A stretch of DNA of 64,000 nucleotides from Thermosynechococcus sp. GTDB taxonomy: Bacteria; Cyanobacteriota; Cyanobacteriia; Thermosynechococcales; Thermosynechococcaceae. The notes beneath the pieces are model-generated. The model saw only the letters and a list, made by a program, of their open reading frames with translations. It was not told the DNA's origin and searched no databases. Below, piece after piece: positions 35,430-43,977 of this stretch (position 1 is the first letter of the stretch; each line of letters starts with the position of its first letter). The DNA lies in the NCBI RefSeq assembly GCF_025999095.1, contig NZ_AP024678.1, forward strand, positions 899,527 through 963,526, read 5' to 3'. The position numbers were made by a program, and so were the translations under genes.

Positions 35430-36190
35430 CATGGCTCCATTCGAACATTCTGGGATTGGTAGCTTTTTTTGGAGTGTATAGTTATTTCTTCAACTGGCTG
35501 AGTTCTCCTTTGCTGCAGCTTTTGATTTCGGGCTTAAGCGCTGGGCGATGGGCTTTCCTTTGCTAACTGGAATACCCTTTGGTAGACTCACTTTTCTTCG
35601 CTGGCTGGTAAGAATTCTCATTTCTTGGTGATTGGTATTCTACCTGCTTGTTTCTGTTTTCTTGCGCAAGGTATCGCCCCGTGGCCTTGGGAAACTTGGA
35701 TTCAGCATATGAAGGCCTTATAGGACTTATAGGGGCGATCAAGACTTCCATATAGGCCATTCCATACGGGTCATTGTTGTTTCGTTCGCCTATCCCTACT
35801 TTTGAGGAGATCCACGAATCTAGCACCTTAGACTTTGAATCGCTCTCGTTGCTTTGGTGGTCAGTGTTCTGCTGGAGTAATCGTTGCCTCCCACAACCAT
35901 CTTTACTGAAGCGGGTTATACTCTTTAGTTGGAATAAATTTACCTATTCTAGGCCAAGGTCTGGGGTACACCTTGAGGTAGACAACAGAAATCGATAAAC
36001 ATAGTTTAATTTTGCTTTGCAACACTTAGTAGAGTCCTGCTTTTCTCTATCGTGCAATTCAATCCTCACCCCCTGGTGTAATTATGGGCCGTGGCGATTG
36101 TTGGACTGCTGCTGAGCTTTTTTTACTCACAACCTGCTAGAGCACACCTCACTTTCTTTATTTCTATGGCTATCCTGATATCTAATTCGG
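35430..36190 (+). pseudogene. Degenerate Wzy/O-antigen-ligase-like membrane gene
   Basis: Fragments in changing frames spell a hydrophobic polysaccharide-polymerase-like protein: GVYSYFFNWLSSPLLQLLIS and GLSAGRWAFL near 35475-35565, FLVIGILPACFCFLAQGIA then PWPWETWIQHMKAL to about 35724, LALVALVVSVLLE-type helices near 35840, LGQGLGYTLR near 35955, and finally LWAVAIVGLLLSFF and a TM tail by 36170. The LGxGLG segment and many helices are typical of O-antigen ligase/polymerase proteins. Several stops and shifts make it inactive. Its last part is copied again at 37430-37631. No intact polymerase remains in this locus within the window. Confidence 0.5.
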
Positions 36191-36291
36191 ACTGATCAGC
36201 AGTCGACAGATAATATAGTAGCGAGATAATATGATAAATATTAACGGATCTGAGTTCTAAGAATAATTTATAGTTCAAATAAAATAAAATA

Positions 36292-37431
36292 ATGAAAAAC
36301 AATCGAATTTCAATCTTCCTGCCTAGTTTGGCTGGCGGCGGTGCCGAGAGGGTCATGGTAACCCTAGCCAATGGTTTTGCTGCTCGTGGGTATACCACAG
36401 ACCTTGTAGTTGTTATGGCAGAGGGCCCCTACCTCAAGGATGTCGCACCGACAGTGCACATTGTTGATTTCAAAGCATCTCTCCGTGAATCATTATGGCC
36501 CCTCATGCGCTACTTACAGCGGGAACAGCCGGTGGCAATGCTATCTGCATTGACCCCTGCTAATATCGTGGCATTATTGGCAAAAATGTGCTCCCAGGTG
36601 AGAACGCGCCTGGTTATCTCGGAGCGTTCCACCATCAGTGTGGAGTGCAAGCATGCAGTCCACCCTCGAGAGAGGATAGCCCATGCGCTGGTACCATTCC
36701 TCTATAGAAAAGCGGAGGGCATTGTTGCCATCTCCCAAGGCGCTGCCTCCGATCTTGAGCAATTTGCCAAGTTACCCCGCAATTCTGTGCGCACCATTTA
36801 TAATCCGTTTGACCTGGCCCGTATCCAAAAGATGGCCAGTGAACCCTCGGGGCACCCGTGGCTTGATGCCCCATTAGAGCGGCGACCGGTCATTATCGGA
36901 ATTGGACGTTTAACAAAAGCAAAAAACTTTCCCCTCCTGTTGCAGGCTTTTTCTTGGTTAGCTAAGACCCATAGGGCGCGCTTGCTGATTCTGGGGGAGG
37001 GGAAGTTGCGGGAGAAATTGACACACCTGGCAAGAAATTTAGGACTGGGTCATGATGATGTTCAGATGCCTGGTTCTGTTGCCAATCCATTTGCCTATCT
37101 GTCTCGCGCAGCTTTGTTTGTCCTGTCGTCTGATTGGGAGGGGTTGCCCGGTGTGCTTATTGAGGCTCTGGCCTGTGGGACACCGGTGGTGAGTACTGAC
37201 TGCCCCAGTGGTCCACGGGAAATTCTAGAGGAAGGGAAATGGGGACGATTGGTACCGGTGGGGGATGCAAAGGCATTGGCTGAGGCGATGGATGAAGTGT
37301 TGCGCACTCCTAGAGATAGGTTGCCTGATGTTCGCAAGCGGGCAGAGGATTTCAACCAAGAGCGAGCGATCAATAGTTACCTTGAAGTATTGGGTTTGCC
37401 TCCCTATGCGGAATTTCCCTTGGTACTATAG
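36292..37431 (+). CDS. GT4 family glycosyltransferase, copy 1
   Basis: A 379-residue GT-B fold, retaining glycosyltransferase of family GT4. The N-terminal acceptor domain has the glycine-rich LPSLAGGGAERVMVTLANG. The C-terminal donor domain has GIGRLTKAKNFPLLLQAF and the EX7E-type loop DWEGLPGVLIEALACGTPVVS. Compared with copy 2 and the family consensus (GRLTEQKNFP, EGLSNVLIEAMACG), copy 1 has drifted at conserved donor-site positions, so it may have altered or reduced activity. It most likely adds a sugar to surface polysaccharide or O-antigen. The start has no good ribosome binding site. No HIP1 octamer occurs in it, unlike the backbone genes. Confidence 0.85.
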   Translation: MKNNRISIFLPSLAGGGAERVMVTLANGFAARGYTTDLVVVMAEGPYLKDVAPTVHIVDFKASLRESLWPLMRYLQREQPVAMLSALTPANIVALLAKMCSQVRTRLVISERSTISVECKHAVHPRERIAHALVPFLYRKAEGIVAISQGAASDLEQFAKLPRNSVRTIYNPFDLARIQKMASEPSGHPWLDAPLERRPVIIGIGRLTKAKNFPLLLQAFSWLAKTHRARLLILGEGKLREKLTHLARNLGLGHDDVQMPGSVANPFAYLSRAALFVLSSDWEGLPGVLIEALACGTPVVSTDCPSGPREILEEGKWGRLVPVGDAKALAEAMDEVLRTPRDRLPDVRKRAEDFNQERAINSYLEVLGLPPYAEFPLVL

Positions 37432-37520
37432 AAATCGGTAAACACAATGTAATTTTGTTTTGCAACACTTAGTAGAGTCCTGCTTTTCTCTATCGTGCAA
37501 TTCAATCCTCACCCCCTGGT

Positions 37521-37631
37521 GTAAATCAGCGTTGGTTATGGGCCGTAGCGATTGTTGGACTGCTGCTGAGCTTTTTTACTCACAACCTGCTAGAGCACAC
37601 CTCACTTTCTTTATTTCTATGGCTATCCTGA
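37521..37631 (+). pseudogene. Duplicated C-terminal piece of Wzy-like gene
   Basis: A frame without a start codon reads VNQRWLWAVAIVGLLLSFF and continues to LEHTSLSLFLWLS before TGA, one membrane helix and tail. It is the second copy of the polymerase remnant upstream of GT copy 1. Here it keeps one continuous frame, whereas the first copy lacks some bases (near 36088) and has an extra T in a T-run. Confidence 0.5.
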
Positions 37632-37739
37632 TGTCTAATTCGGACTGATCAGCAGTCGACAGATAATATAGTAGCGAGATAATATGATAGATATTAACGA
37701 ATCTGAGTTCTAAAAATAATTTATAGGTCGAATGAAGTA

Positions 37740-38882
37740 ATGAAAAATAATCGAATTTCAATCTTCCTGCCTAGTTTGGGTGGCGGCGGTGCTGAGAGGG
37801 TCATGGTAATCCTAGCCAATGGTTTTGCTGCTCGTGGGTATACCACAGACCTTGTAGTTGCCAGGGCAGAGGGCCCCTACCTCAAGGATGTCGCACCGAC
37901 AGTGCGCATTGTTGGTTTCAAAGCATCTTTCCTTCGTAAATCAACATGGCTCCTCATGCGCTACTTACAGCGGGAACAGCCGGTGGCAATGCTATCTGCA
38001 CTGACCTCTGCTAACATTGTGGCATTATTGGCAAAAATGTGCTCCCAGGTGAGAACGCGCCTGGTTGTCTCGGAGCGTTCCACCATCAGTGTGGAGTGCA
38101 AGCATGCAGTCCACCCTCGAGAGAGGATAGCCCATGCGCTGGTACCATTCCTCTATAGAAAAGCAGAGGGCATTGTTGCCATCTCCCAAGGCGCTGCCTC
38201 CGATCTTGAGCAATTTGCCAAGTTACCCCGCAACTCTGTGCGCACCATTTACAATCCGTTTGACCTGGCCCGTATCCAAAAGATGGCCAGTGAACCCTCG
38301 GGGCACCCGTGGCTCGATGCCCCATTAGAGCGGCGACCGGTCATTATCGGAATTGGACGTTTAACAGAACAAAAAAACTTTCCCCTCCTGTTGCAGGCTT
38401 TTTCTTGGTTAGCTAAGACCCATAGGGCGCGCTTGCTGATTCTGGGGGAGGGGAAGTTGCGGGAGAAATTGACACACCTGGCAAGAAATTTAGGACTGGG
38501 TCATGATGATGTTCAGATGCCTGGTTTTGTTGCCAATCCATTTGCCTATCTGTCTCGCGCAGCTTTGTTTGTCCTGTCGTCCGATTGGGAGGGGTTGTCC
38601 AATGTGCTTATTGAGGCTATGGCCTGTGGGACACCGGTGGTGAGTACTGACTGCCCCAGTGGTCCACGGGAAATTCTAGAGGAAGGGAAATGGGGACAAT
38701 TGGTACCGGTGGGGGATGCAAAGGCATTGGCTGAGGCGATGGATGAAGTGTTGCGCACTCCTAGAGATAGGTTGCCTGATGTTCGCAAGCGGGCAGAGGA
38801 TTTCAACCAAGAGCGAGCGATCAATAGTTACCTTGAAGTATTGGGTTTGCCTCCCTATGCGGAATTTCCCCTGGTACTATGA
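37740..38882 (+). CDS. GT4 family glycosyltransferase, copy 2
   Basis: 380 residues, about 95% identical to copy 1 by eye. It has the family-consensus motifs GRLTEQKNFPLLLQAF and EGLSNVLIEAMACGTPVVS, so it is probably the functional paralogue. Differences from copy 1 cluster in the first 110 residues (for example FKASFLRKSTWLL against FKASLRESLWPL) and at a few donor-domain sites. The long identical middle suggests gene conversion between the copies. Predicted role: transfer of a sugar from an NDP donor to a lipid-linked acceptor at the cytoplasmic membrane. GT copy 2 is followed by asnB after 90 bp. Confidence 0.88.
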   Translation: MKNNRISIFLPSLGGGGAERVMVILANGFAARGYTTDLVVARAEGPYLKDVAPTVRIVGFKASFLRKSTWLLMRYLQREQPVAMLSALTSANIVALLAKMCSQVRTRLVVSERSTISVECKHAVHPRERIAHALVPFLYRKAEGIVAISQGAASDLEQFAKLPRNSVRTIYNPFDLARIQKMASEPSGHPWLDAPLERRPVIIGIGRLTEQKNFPLLLQAFSWLAKTHRARLLILGEGKLREKLTHLARNLGLGHDDVQMPGFVANPFAYLSRAALFVLSSDWEGLSNVLIEAMACGTPVVSTDCPSGPREILEEGKWGQLVPVGDAKALAEAMDEVLRTPRDRLPDVRKRAEDFNQERAINSYLEVLGLPPYAEFPLVL

Positions 38883-38972
38883 AAGTTGGGCACAGCAGAG
38901 AGCGGGGTTGAGGTTATTTGAGAAAAATTTTCTTTCATCATCTGCGCCAGTAGGGGGTAAACTAACTGAACT

Positions 38973-40949
38973 ATGTGTGGTTTAGCTGGATTTTGGGCTT
39001 TTCGCCATCTGCCCTACTCCCCTACGGACACTGCCCAGCGCATGGCAGATACTCTTATCCACCGTGGACCCGACGATGCCGGCGTGTGGGTAGATGAGGC
39101 AGCGGGTCTGGCTTTTGCCCATCGGCGGCTGGCAATTCTCGACTTGTCCCCTGCCGGACACCAGCCGATGGTTTCGGCCACTGGTAGATACGTGATTGTC
39201 TTCAACGGAGAAATCTATAACCACCAAGACCTGCGTCGGGACCTTGATATCTTAGGGTCAGCACCCGTCTGGCGGGGTCATTCAGACACCGAGACACTCC
39301 TAGCTTGTTTCGAGAGCTGGGGTGTCGAGAAAACCCTAAGAGCCACGGTTGGCATGTTTGCCCTTGCCCTTTGGGATCGGTCAACCCGCACGTTAACCCT
39401 GGCGCGCGATCGCATGGGCGAAAAACCACTCTATTACGGGTGGGTGAATCAAGCCCTCGTTTTTGGCTCAGAACTTAAGTCCCTGCGTGCCTTTCCTGGG
39501 TTTGACAATCCCATAAACCGCGGAGCACTCTCCCTTTTTCTGCGGTATGACTATGTGCCAGCACCCTGGAGCATTTACGAGAAGATCTGGAAGTTACCAC
39601 CAGGCTGCTATGTACAATTTCACGGCTGCTCTGAGCCCTACGAAACTGGAGGAGACGTCAAGCCCTATTGGCGGGTAGTGGAGGCAATAGAGGTTGGTCT
39701 TCAGGAGCCATTTATCGGCAGTGAGACAGAGGCCACTGAGGAGCTGGAGCAACGGTTGCGCTGCTCCATTGCAGGACAGATGATTGCCGATGTACCGGTG
39801 GGCGCCTTTCTCTCCGGCGGTATTGACTCCAGCACTGTGGTAGCGCTAATGCAAGATCTTTCCCCCCGACCGGTGAAGACGTTTACCATTGGCTTTCACG
39901 AGCGCAACTACAATGAGGCCGAGCATGCCAAGGCAGTAGCACGCCACTTGGGGACAGATCACACGGAGTTTTACGTCACCCCTAAAGACGCAATGGCAGT
40001 GATTCCGCAGCTGTCGAGCCTGTATGACGAGCCCTTTGCCGATGCCTCTCAAATCCCGACCTTTATGGTCAGCCAACTGGCTCGCAGTCAAGTGACGGTC
40101 AGCCTCTCGGGGGACGGGGGCGATGAGCTTTTCGGCGGCTATCACCGCTATTTTGGACGTTACACCCTATGGCGGCGTTTGGCGGGCTTACCCATGACCC
40201 TACGGCGGGCCTTAGCCTTCTTCCTCACCATTCCTTCCCCCCGGGGATGGGACCGTTTGTTCGCAATTCTTCAACCGGTCTTACCTCCATTCCTGCAGGC
40301 AAAGCTCACTGGCGACAAAATACCCCAGTTGGTGGAACTATTGGTACTAGATTCTGTAGCTATATACCACTATTATTGCCTCTCCCACTGGAGGCATCCT
40401 GCTAAGGAGCTGGTACTGGGGGCCACTGAGCCTGAAACGATTTTTTCCTGCCCTCACCAATGGCCGCCAAGTATGGCAAAGGGGCGACGGTTCTTTGAAG
40501 AGGTCATGATGTTTTTAGACCAGCTCACCTATTTGCCGGATGATATTCTGGTAAAGGTAGACCGTGCCGCCATGGGGGTGAGTCTGGAAACCCGCGTGCC
40601 GTTTTTGGACCATCGGGTGGTGGAATTTGCCTGGCAGTTGCCGCTGGCGATGAAAATCCGCCGGAGTCAGTCCAAGTGGCTGTTGCGGCAGGTGCTCTAC
40701 AAATACGTGCCAAAGGAATTGATCGAGCGGCCCAAAATGGGCTTCGCCGTGCCGCTAGACCAATGGCTGCGCGGCCCACTACGGGAGTGGGCGGAGGATT
40801 TACTGTCGGCAGAGCGGCTTACCCGCGAAGGCTTCCTTGATCCTAAGCCCGTGCGTCAGAAATGGGCAGAACACCTTTCCGGCCTCTGCAACCGGGCATC
40901 TTACCTCTGGGGTGTACTCATGTGGGAGGCCTTTTTAGAGGGAACATGA
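38973..40949 (+). CDS. asnB: Asparagine synthetase (glutamine-hydrolysing)
   Basis: A 658-residue protein with an N-terminal class-II glutamine amidotransferase domain whose nucleophile Cys2 follows the initiator (MCGLAGFWAF). The start at 38973 is therefore certain if the enzyme is active. The C-terminal synthetase domain has the ATP pyrophosphatase loop FLSGGIDSSTVVALM at about residue 280 and SLSGDGGDELFGGYHRY. Asparagine synthetase paralogues of this long type are common in polysaccharide loci, where they probably amidate sugar acids or peptidyl groups and do not supply asparagine. Flanking GT genes support that. Contains one HIP1 octamer (near 39406). Confidence 0.9.
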   Translation: MCGLAGFWAFRHLPYSPTDTAQRMADTLIHRGPDDAGVWVDEAAGLAFAHRRLAILDLSPAGHQPMVSATGRYVIVFNGEIYNHQDLRRDLDILGSAPVWRGHSDTETLLACFESWGVEKTLRATVGMFALALWDRSTRTLTLARDRMGEKPLYYGWVNQALVFGSELKSLRAFPGFDNPINRGALSLFLRYDYVPAPWSIYEKIWKLPPGCYVQFHGCSEPYETGGDVKPYWRVVEAIEVGLQEPFIGSETEATEELEQRLRCSIAGQMIADVPVGAFLSGGIDSSTVVALMQDLSPRPVKTFTIGFHERNYNEAEHAKAVARHLGTDHTEFYVTPKDAMAVIPQLSSLYDEPFADASQIPTFMVSQLARSQVTVSLSGDGGDELFGGYHRYFGRYTLWRRLAGLPMTLRRALAFFLTIPSPRGWDRLFAILQPVLPPFLQAKLTGDKIPQLVELLVLDSVAIYHYYCLSHWRHPAKELVLGATEPETIFSCPHQWPPSMAKGRRFFEEVMMFLDQLTYLPDDILVKVDRAAMGVSLETRVPFLDHRVVEFAWQLPLAMKIRRSQSKWLLRQVLYKYVPKELIERPKMGFAVPLDQWLRGPLREWAEDLLSAERLTREGFLDPKPVRQKWAEHLSGLCNRASYLWGVLMWEAFLEGT

Positions 40950-41011
40950 GTCGCGGGGTCGAGGCTTAGGTCAGTGCCGTTAGGACGGTAAATTATCAGA
41001 TTTGGTGAGTG

Positions 41012-42112
41012 ATGGCCGCAAAACGGATGAAGCTAATCTCCCTTCTCTTACCTGACCTGCGGGGTGGCGGTGCCGAGCGTTCGCGGCTGCGGCTGGCGCG
41101 GGAATTGGCACGCCATGGCCATAGAGTGGAATTGGTGCTGGTGCGGGCCAGAGGGGATTTGTTAGCGGAGGCGCAAAGTGAATTCCCAGTGGTGGATTTG
41201 GGTGGCGATCGCCCTCGTAACTCTCTACCGGCAGTGGTGCGTTACCTGCGACAGCGGCGCCCCGATGCGTTGCTTGCGGCCATGTGGCCTTTGACAGTCA
41301 TTGCTCCGATAGCCGCACGTATTGCAGGGTTTCGTGGCAAGGTTTTGATCAGTGAGCACAATGTAATCTCAGGCCACTGCAAGATGTGGGACTGGCTGCC
41401 TCGGCTGGCTTTGCGCCCTTCAGTTATTCTAGGTTACCGCCTTGCTTCGGCACGTATTGGCGTTTCCCAGGGCGTCTGTGCGGATATTGCTTCCCTTTCC
41501 CTAATGTCGCCAGAGCAGTTCGTTACCATTTATAACCCAATTCCCCCTGCTATTGAACCTGGGGCTGAGCAACGCAATGCCGCCCATGCCCTCTGGGGGA
41601 CCAATGGCCCACACATCCTCACGGTAGGCAGGTTGGAACCGGTGAAGAATCAGCCACTGTTACTGCGAGCCTTTGCTGCCCTTGCCCAACCAGAGGCCCG
41701 ATTAATGCTGGTGGGACAAGGGCCAAGTGAGGCTCCCCTACGCACCCTGGCTGCTGACCTGGGTATTGCGGATCGGGTCATATTTGCAGGTTTTCACCCT
41801 GATCCTTCCCCCTTTTACAGCACGGCTGACCTGTTTGTCCTCTCCTCAAACAATGAAGGGTTTCCCAATGTTCTTGCTGAAGCGTTATCCTTCGGCCTGC
41901 CAGTCGTCTCTACCGATTGCCCTTCGGGTCCTGCAGAAATCCTAGAAGGCGGGCGATATGGTCGTCTTGTGCCGGTGGGGGATGCCCAGGCTCTCACCCG
42001 CGCCATGGAGGAGGCGCTAGAGTCTCCAGTGGATCGCGATGCCCTACAGCGTCGTGCTACTGAGTTTGCCCCTGAAACTGCGGCGCGCAAATATCTGGAG
42101 CTGCTGCTATGA
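41012..42112 (+). CDS. GT4 family glycosyltransferase, third
   Basis: A 366-residue GT-B glycosyltransferase distantly related to the duplicated pair. It has the acceptor-domain LLPDLRGGGAERSRLRLARE, donor-domain VGRLEPVKNQPLLLRAF and the loop NNEGFPNVLAEALSFGLPVVS. It starts at ATG 41012 (GTG 41009 and ATG 41027 are alternatives); GGTGAG is just upstream. The last codons overlap by 4 bp (ATGA) the start of a 14-codon ORF, which looks like the surviving beginning of a further gene lost from the operon. Likely acts in the same surface glycan pathway as asnB and the other GTs. Confidence 0.88.
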   Translation: MAAKRMKLISLLLPDLRGGGAERSRLRLARELARHGHRVELVLVRARGDLLAEAQSEFPVVDLGGDRPRNSLPAVVRYLRQRRPDALLAAMWPLTVIAPIAARIAGFRGKVLISEHNVISGHCKMWDWLPRLALRPSVILGYRLASARIGVSQGVCADIASLSLMSPEQFVTIYNPIPPAIEPGAEQRNAAHALWGTNGPHILTVGRLEPVKNQPLLLRAFAALAQPEARLMLVGQGPSEAPLRTLAADLGIADRVIFAGFHPDPSPFYSTADLFVLSSNNEGFPNVLAEALSFGLPVVSTDCPSGPAEILEGGRYGRLVPVGDAQALTRAMEEALESPVDRDALQRRATEFAPETAARKYLELLL

Positions 42113-42562
42113 CTGCAACTTTTCAGTTTACCCGCAACAGCTTGAGCCGCTAGAGCAAAGTCAAGTGCTAGCCTGCCTGTGCGGATTGCTGCAGGAGTCT
42201 TGGATCGCGCTGAGCACCTACTAAATAAACCAAAACTATAGGTCAAGACCAAGACCACACCAATGCTGTACCTATGGCGGCCATGCAGGTGGAATATTCA
42301 TGATTGGGCATTCATTCCCCCCTTAAAAGGGGGGGCTTTCGCGGCGGCAACTCATTCATACTCATTTATAAAATAGCAACCCAATACTTTCTTCAAGTAT
42401 GGAAGCCAAAAGTAGCGCATCTACTGCATAGCATCCCATCTTAGTAGGTCGAAATGCCAAGTGGTTACACACCCCTTGGAAAAGGGTGCCGAGACCGTCG
42501 AGAATCTAGAATGACTACATTGCTCTACCGCCACTGCCACAGGCAGGTGGTAAAGGTACTTA
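42113..42562 (+). other. Gap with truncated gene remnant and hairpin
   Basis: About 450 bp between the polysaccharide locus and the backbone. An ATG overlapping the GT stop opens MTATFQFTRNSLSR and then stops, and a second frame (YPQQLEPLEQSQVLACLCGL, to about 42222) looks like a further piece of a lost gene. A strong stem CCCCCCTT-aa-AAGGGGGG lies at 42317-42334, and GC-rich half-palindromes (CACCCCTTGGAAAAGGGTG) near 42469-42487. The structure-rich, gene-free sequence could be the end of a deleted insertion sequence (IS200/IS605-like), but no transposase remains. Confidence 0.35.
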
Positions 42563-43741
42563 ATGGATAGCTACGTCGCCCCGGTCATGGACACCATCCC
42601 CCTTTTAGATCTGAGAGCTCAGTATTACTCCCTGCAAGCCGACATCGATCGCGCCGTTGCCCGGGTACTCGCATCAGGTCAGTTCATTCTCGGGCCAGAG
42701 GTACAGGCCTTTGAGGAAGAGGTGGCCGCCTATTTAGGGGTGCGCCATGCGGTAGCAGTTAATTCCGGTACGGATGCTCTGGTGATTTCCCTGCGCAGTT
42801 TGGGGGTGGGTGCTGGGGATGAGGTGATTACAACACCATTTTCCTTTTTTGCCACAGCAGAGGCAATTAGTTTGGTGGGTGCCCGCCCTGTGTTTGTGGA
42901 TGTGGAATTGGACTCCTTTAACCTCGATCCCAGTAAAGTTGCTGCAGCGATTACCCCTCGCACCAAGGTGATTTTGCCCGTGCATTTATTTGGCCGACCG
43001 GCGGCGATGGGAGCAATTATGGAACTTGCTCAGGCTCATGGGTTAGCCATCCTTGAGGATTGTGCCCAGTCCTTTGGGGCCCGCTATTGCCCGCCCTGTG
43101 AAAATTGTCAATGTGAAGCGGCAACTCAAGAGGCCTTGGCCCAGCGGTTCACGGGCGCGATCGGTACCATGGGTGCTTTTTCTTTTTTCCCCAGCAAGAA
43201 TTTGGGTGCCTATGGTGATGGCGGTCTGATTACCACCAACGATGAGGATTTAGCAGAGCGATCGCGCATGCTGCGGGTTCACGGCTCTCGTCAACGCTAC
43301 CACCACGAAATGATTGGCTACAATTCCCGCTTGGATAGCCTCCAGGCAGCAATTCTACGGGTGAAGCTGCCCCATATCGATCGCTGGAATCAACAGCGAC
43401 GGCGAGTTGCCCAAACCTATAACCAAGCCTTGGCCGGTCTTGAGGCAGTGGTGACCCCAGCCGTGTCTGCGGGGCATGTGTTTCATCAATATACACTTCG
43501 GGTGCTGAATGGCCAGCGGGATGCGCTTGTGGCTTACCTAAGGGAGGCTGGCATTAGTTCAATGATTTACTACCCCATTCCCCAAGATCACTTTCCGATG
43601 TACAAGGGGCAATCTCCTCCCAATCCCGTGAGCGATCGCCTTGCCAGGGAGGTTCTTAGCTTACCCATTTGGCCTGAATTAAGCGATGCCACCATTGAGT
43701 ATATTGCGGCAACCATTCGTCAGTTTTTTCACCAGTCCTGA
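42563..43741 (+). CDS. DegT/DnrJ/EryC1/StrS aminotransferase with Cys-rich insert
   Basis: A 392-residue PLP-dependent sugar aminotransferase family member. The N-terminus IPLLDLRAQYYSLQADIDRA, the NSGTDALVISLRSLGVGAGDEV block, the ILEDCAQSFGARY strand and the Schiff-base lysine (about 212) in FSFFPSKNLGAYGDGG are diagnostic. Between residues 174 and 205 there is an insertion containing four cysteines, CPPCENCQC (176-184), at a place where relatives have a short loop near the active site. This could bind a metal or form disulfides and is not expected in the family. Substrate is probably a nucleotide-bound keto-sugar for surface glycans. GGTAAAGG precedes the start. Confidence 0.87.
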   Translation: MDSYVAPVMDTIPLLDLRAQYYSLQADIDRAVARVLASGQFILGPEVQAFEEEVAAYLGVRHAVAVNSGTDALVISLRSLGVGAGDEVITTPFSFFATAEAISLVGARPVFVDVELDSFNLDPSKVAAAITPRTKVILPVHLFGRPAAMGAIMELAQAHGLAILEDCAQSFGARYCPPCENCQCEAATQEALAQRFTGAIGTMGAFSFFPSKNLGAYGDGGLITTNDEDLAERSRMLRVHGSRQRYHHEMIGYNSRLDSLQAAILRVKLPHIDRWNQQRRRVAQTYNQALAGLEAVVTPAVSAGHVFHQYTLRVLNGQRDALVAYLREAGISSMIYYPIPQDHFPMYKGQSPPNPVSDRLAREVLSLPIWPELSDATIEYIAATIRQFFHQS

Positions 43742-43770
43742 GGCGTTTCTGTGAGTATCCCTTCAGGCCT

Positions 43771-43794
43771 TGCCTTAGCATCTGCACTAAGGCA
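43771..43794 (+). terminator. Possible terminator after DegT gene
   Basis: TGCCTTAG and CTAAGGCA form a perfect 8-bp stem around an 8-base loop, 30 bp after the aminotransferase stop. The following AGTATTT is only weakly T-rich, so termination is uncertain. Confidence 0.35.
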
Positions 43795-43977
43795 GTATTT
43801 GCGCCAACTTAACAGAACCTTAAACTGAGACTCGCTAGGCTAGCTACAGCTTTTTGCCAAGATGGGGCGTTACAAACACAACACGGGACATGATGTCCTA
43901 CATTAGCTTTCTGGGTATTGGCTGTGTTTACCCCCTCTGGAAAGGGCTGTCCTGTTGCTTGCCCGAGGAGATCCCCC

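Larger units (their letters stand above)
35987..38881 (+). repeat. Tandem duplication of about 1.44 kb (Wzy tail + glycosyltransferase)
   Basis: Unit 1 (35987-37429) and unit 2 (37430-38881) start with the same AGAAATCGRTAAACA stretch and run collinearly through a polymerase-gene tail and a complete GT4 gene. The copies are nearly identical over the 3' two-thirds of the GT gene, and more divergent in the upstream segment and the first about 110 codons. The junction fuses the end of GT copy 1 to the middle of the polymerase tail, showing that the unit was duplicated after or during decay of that gene. Confidence 0.85.

Noticed and set aside
42250-42560. A complete IS200/IS605 element
   Set aside because: Only hairpins are visible; no transposase or TnpB coding sequence remains and the ends cannot be defined.
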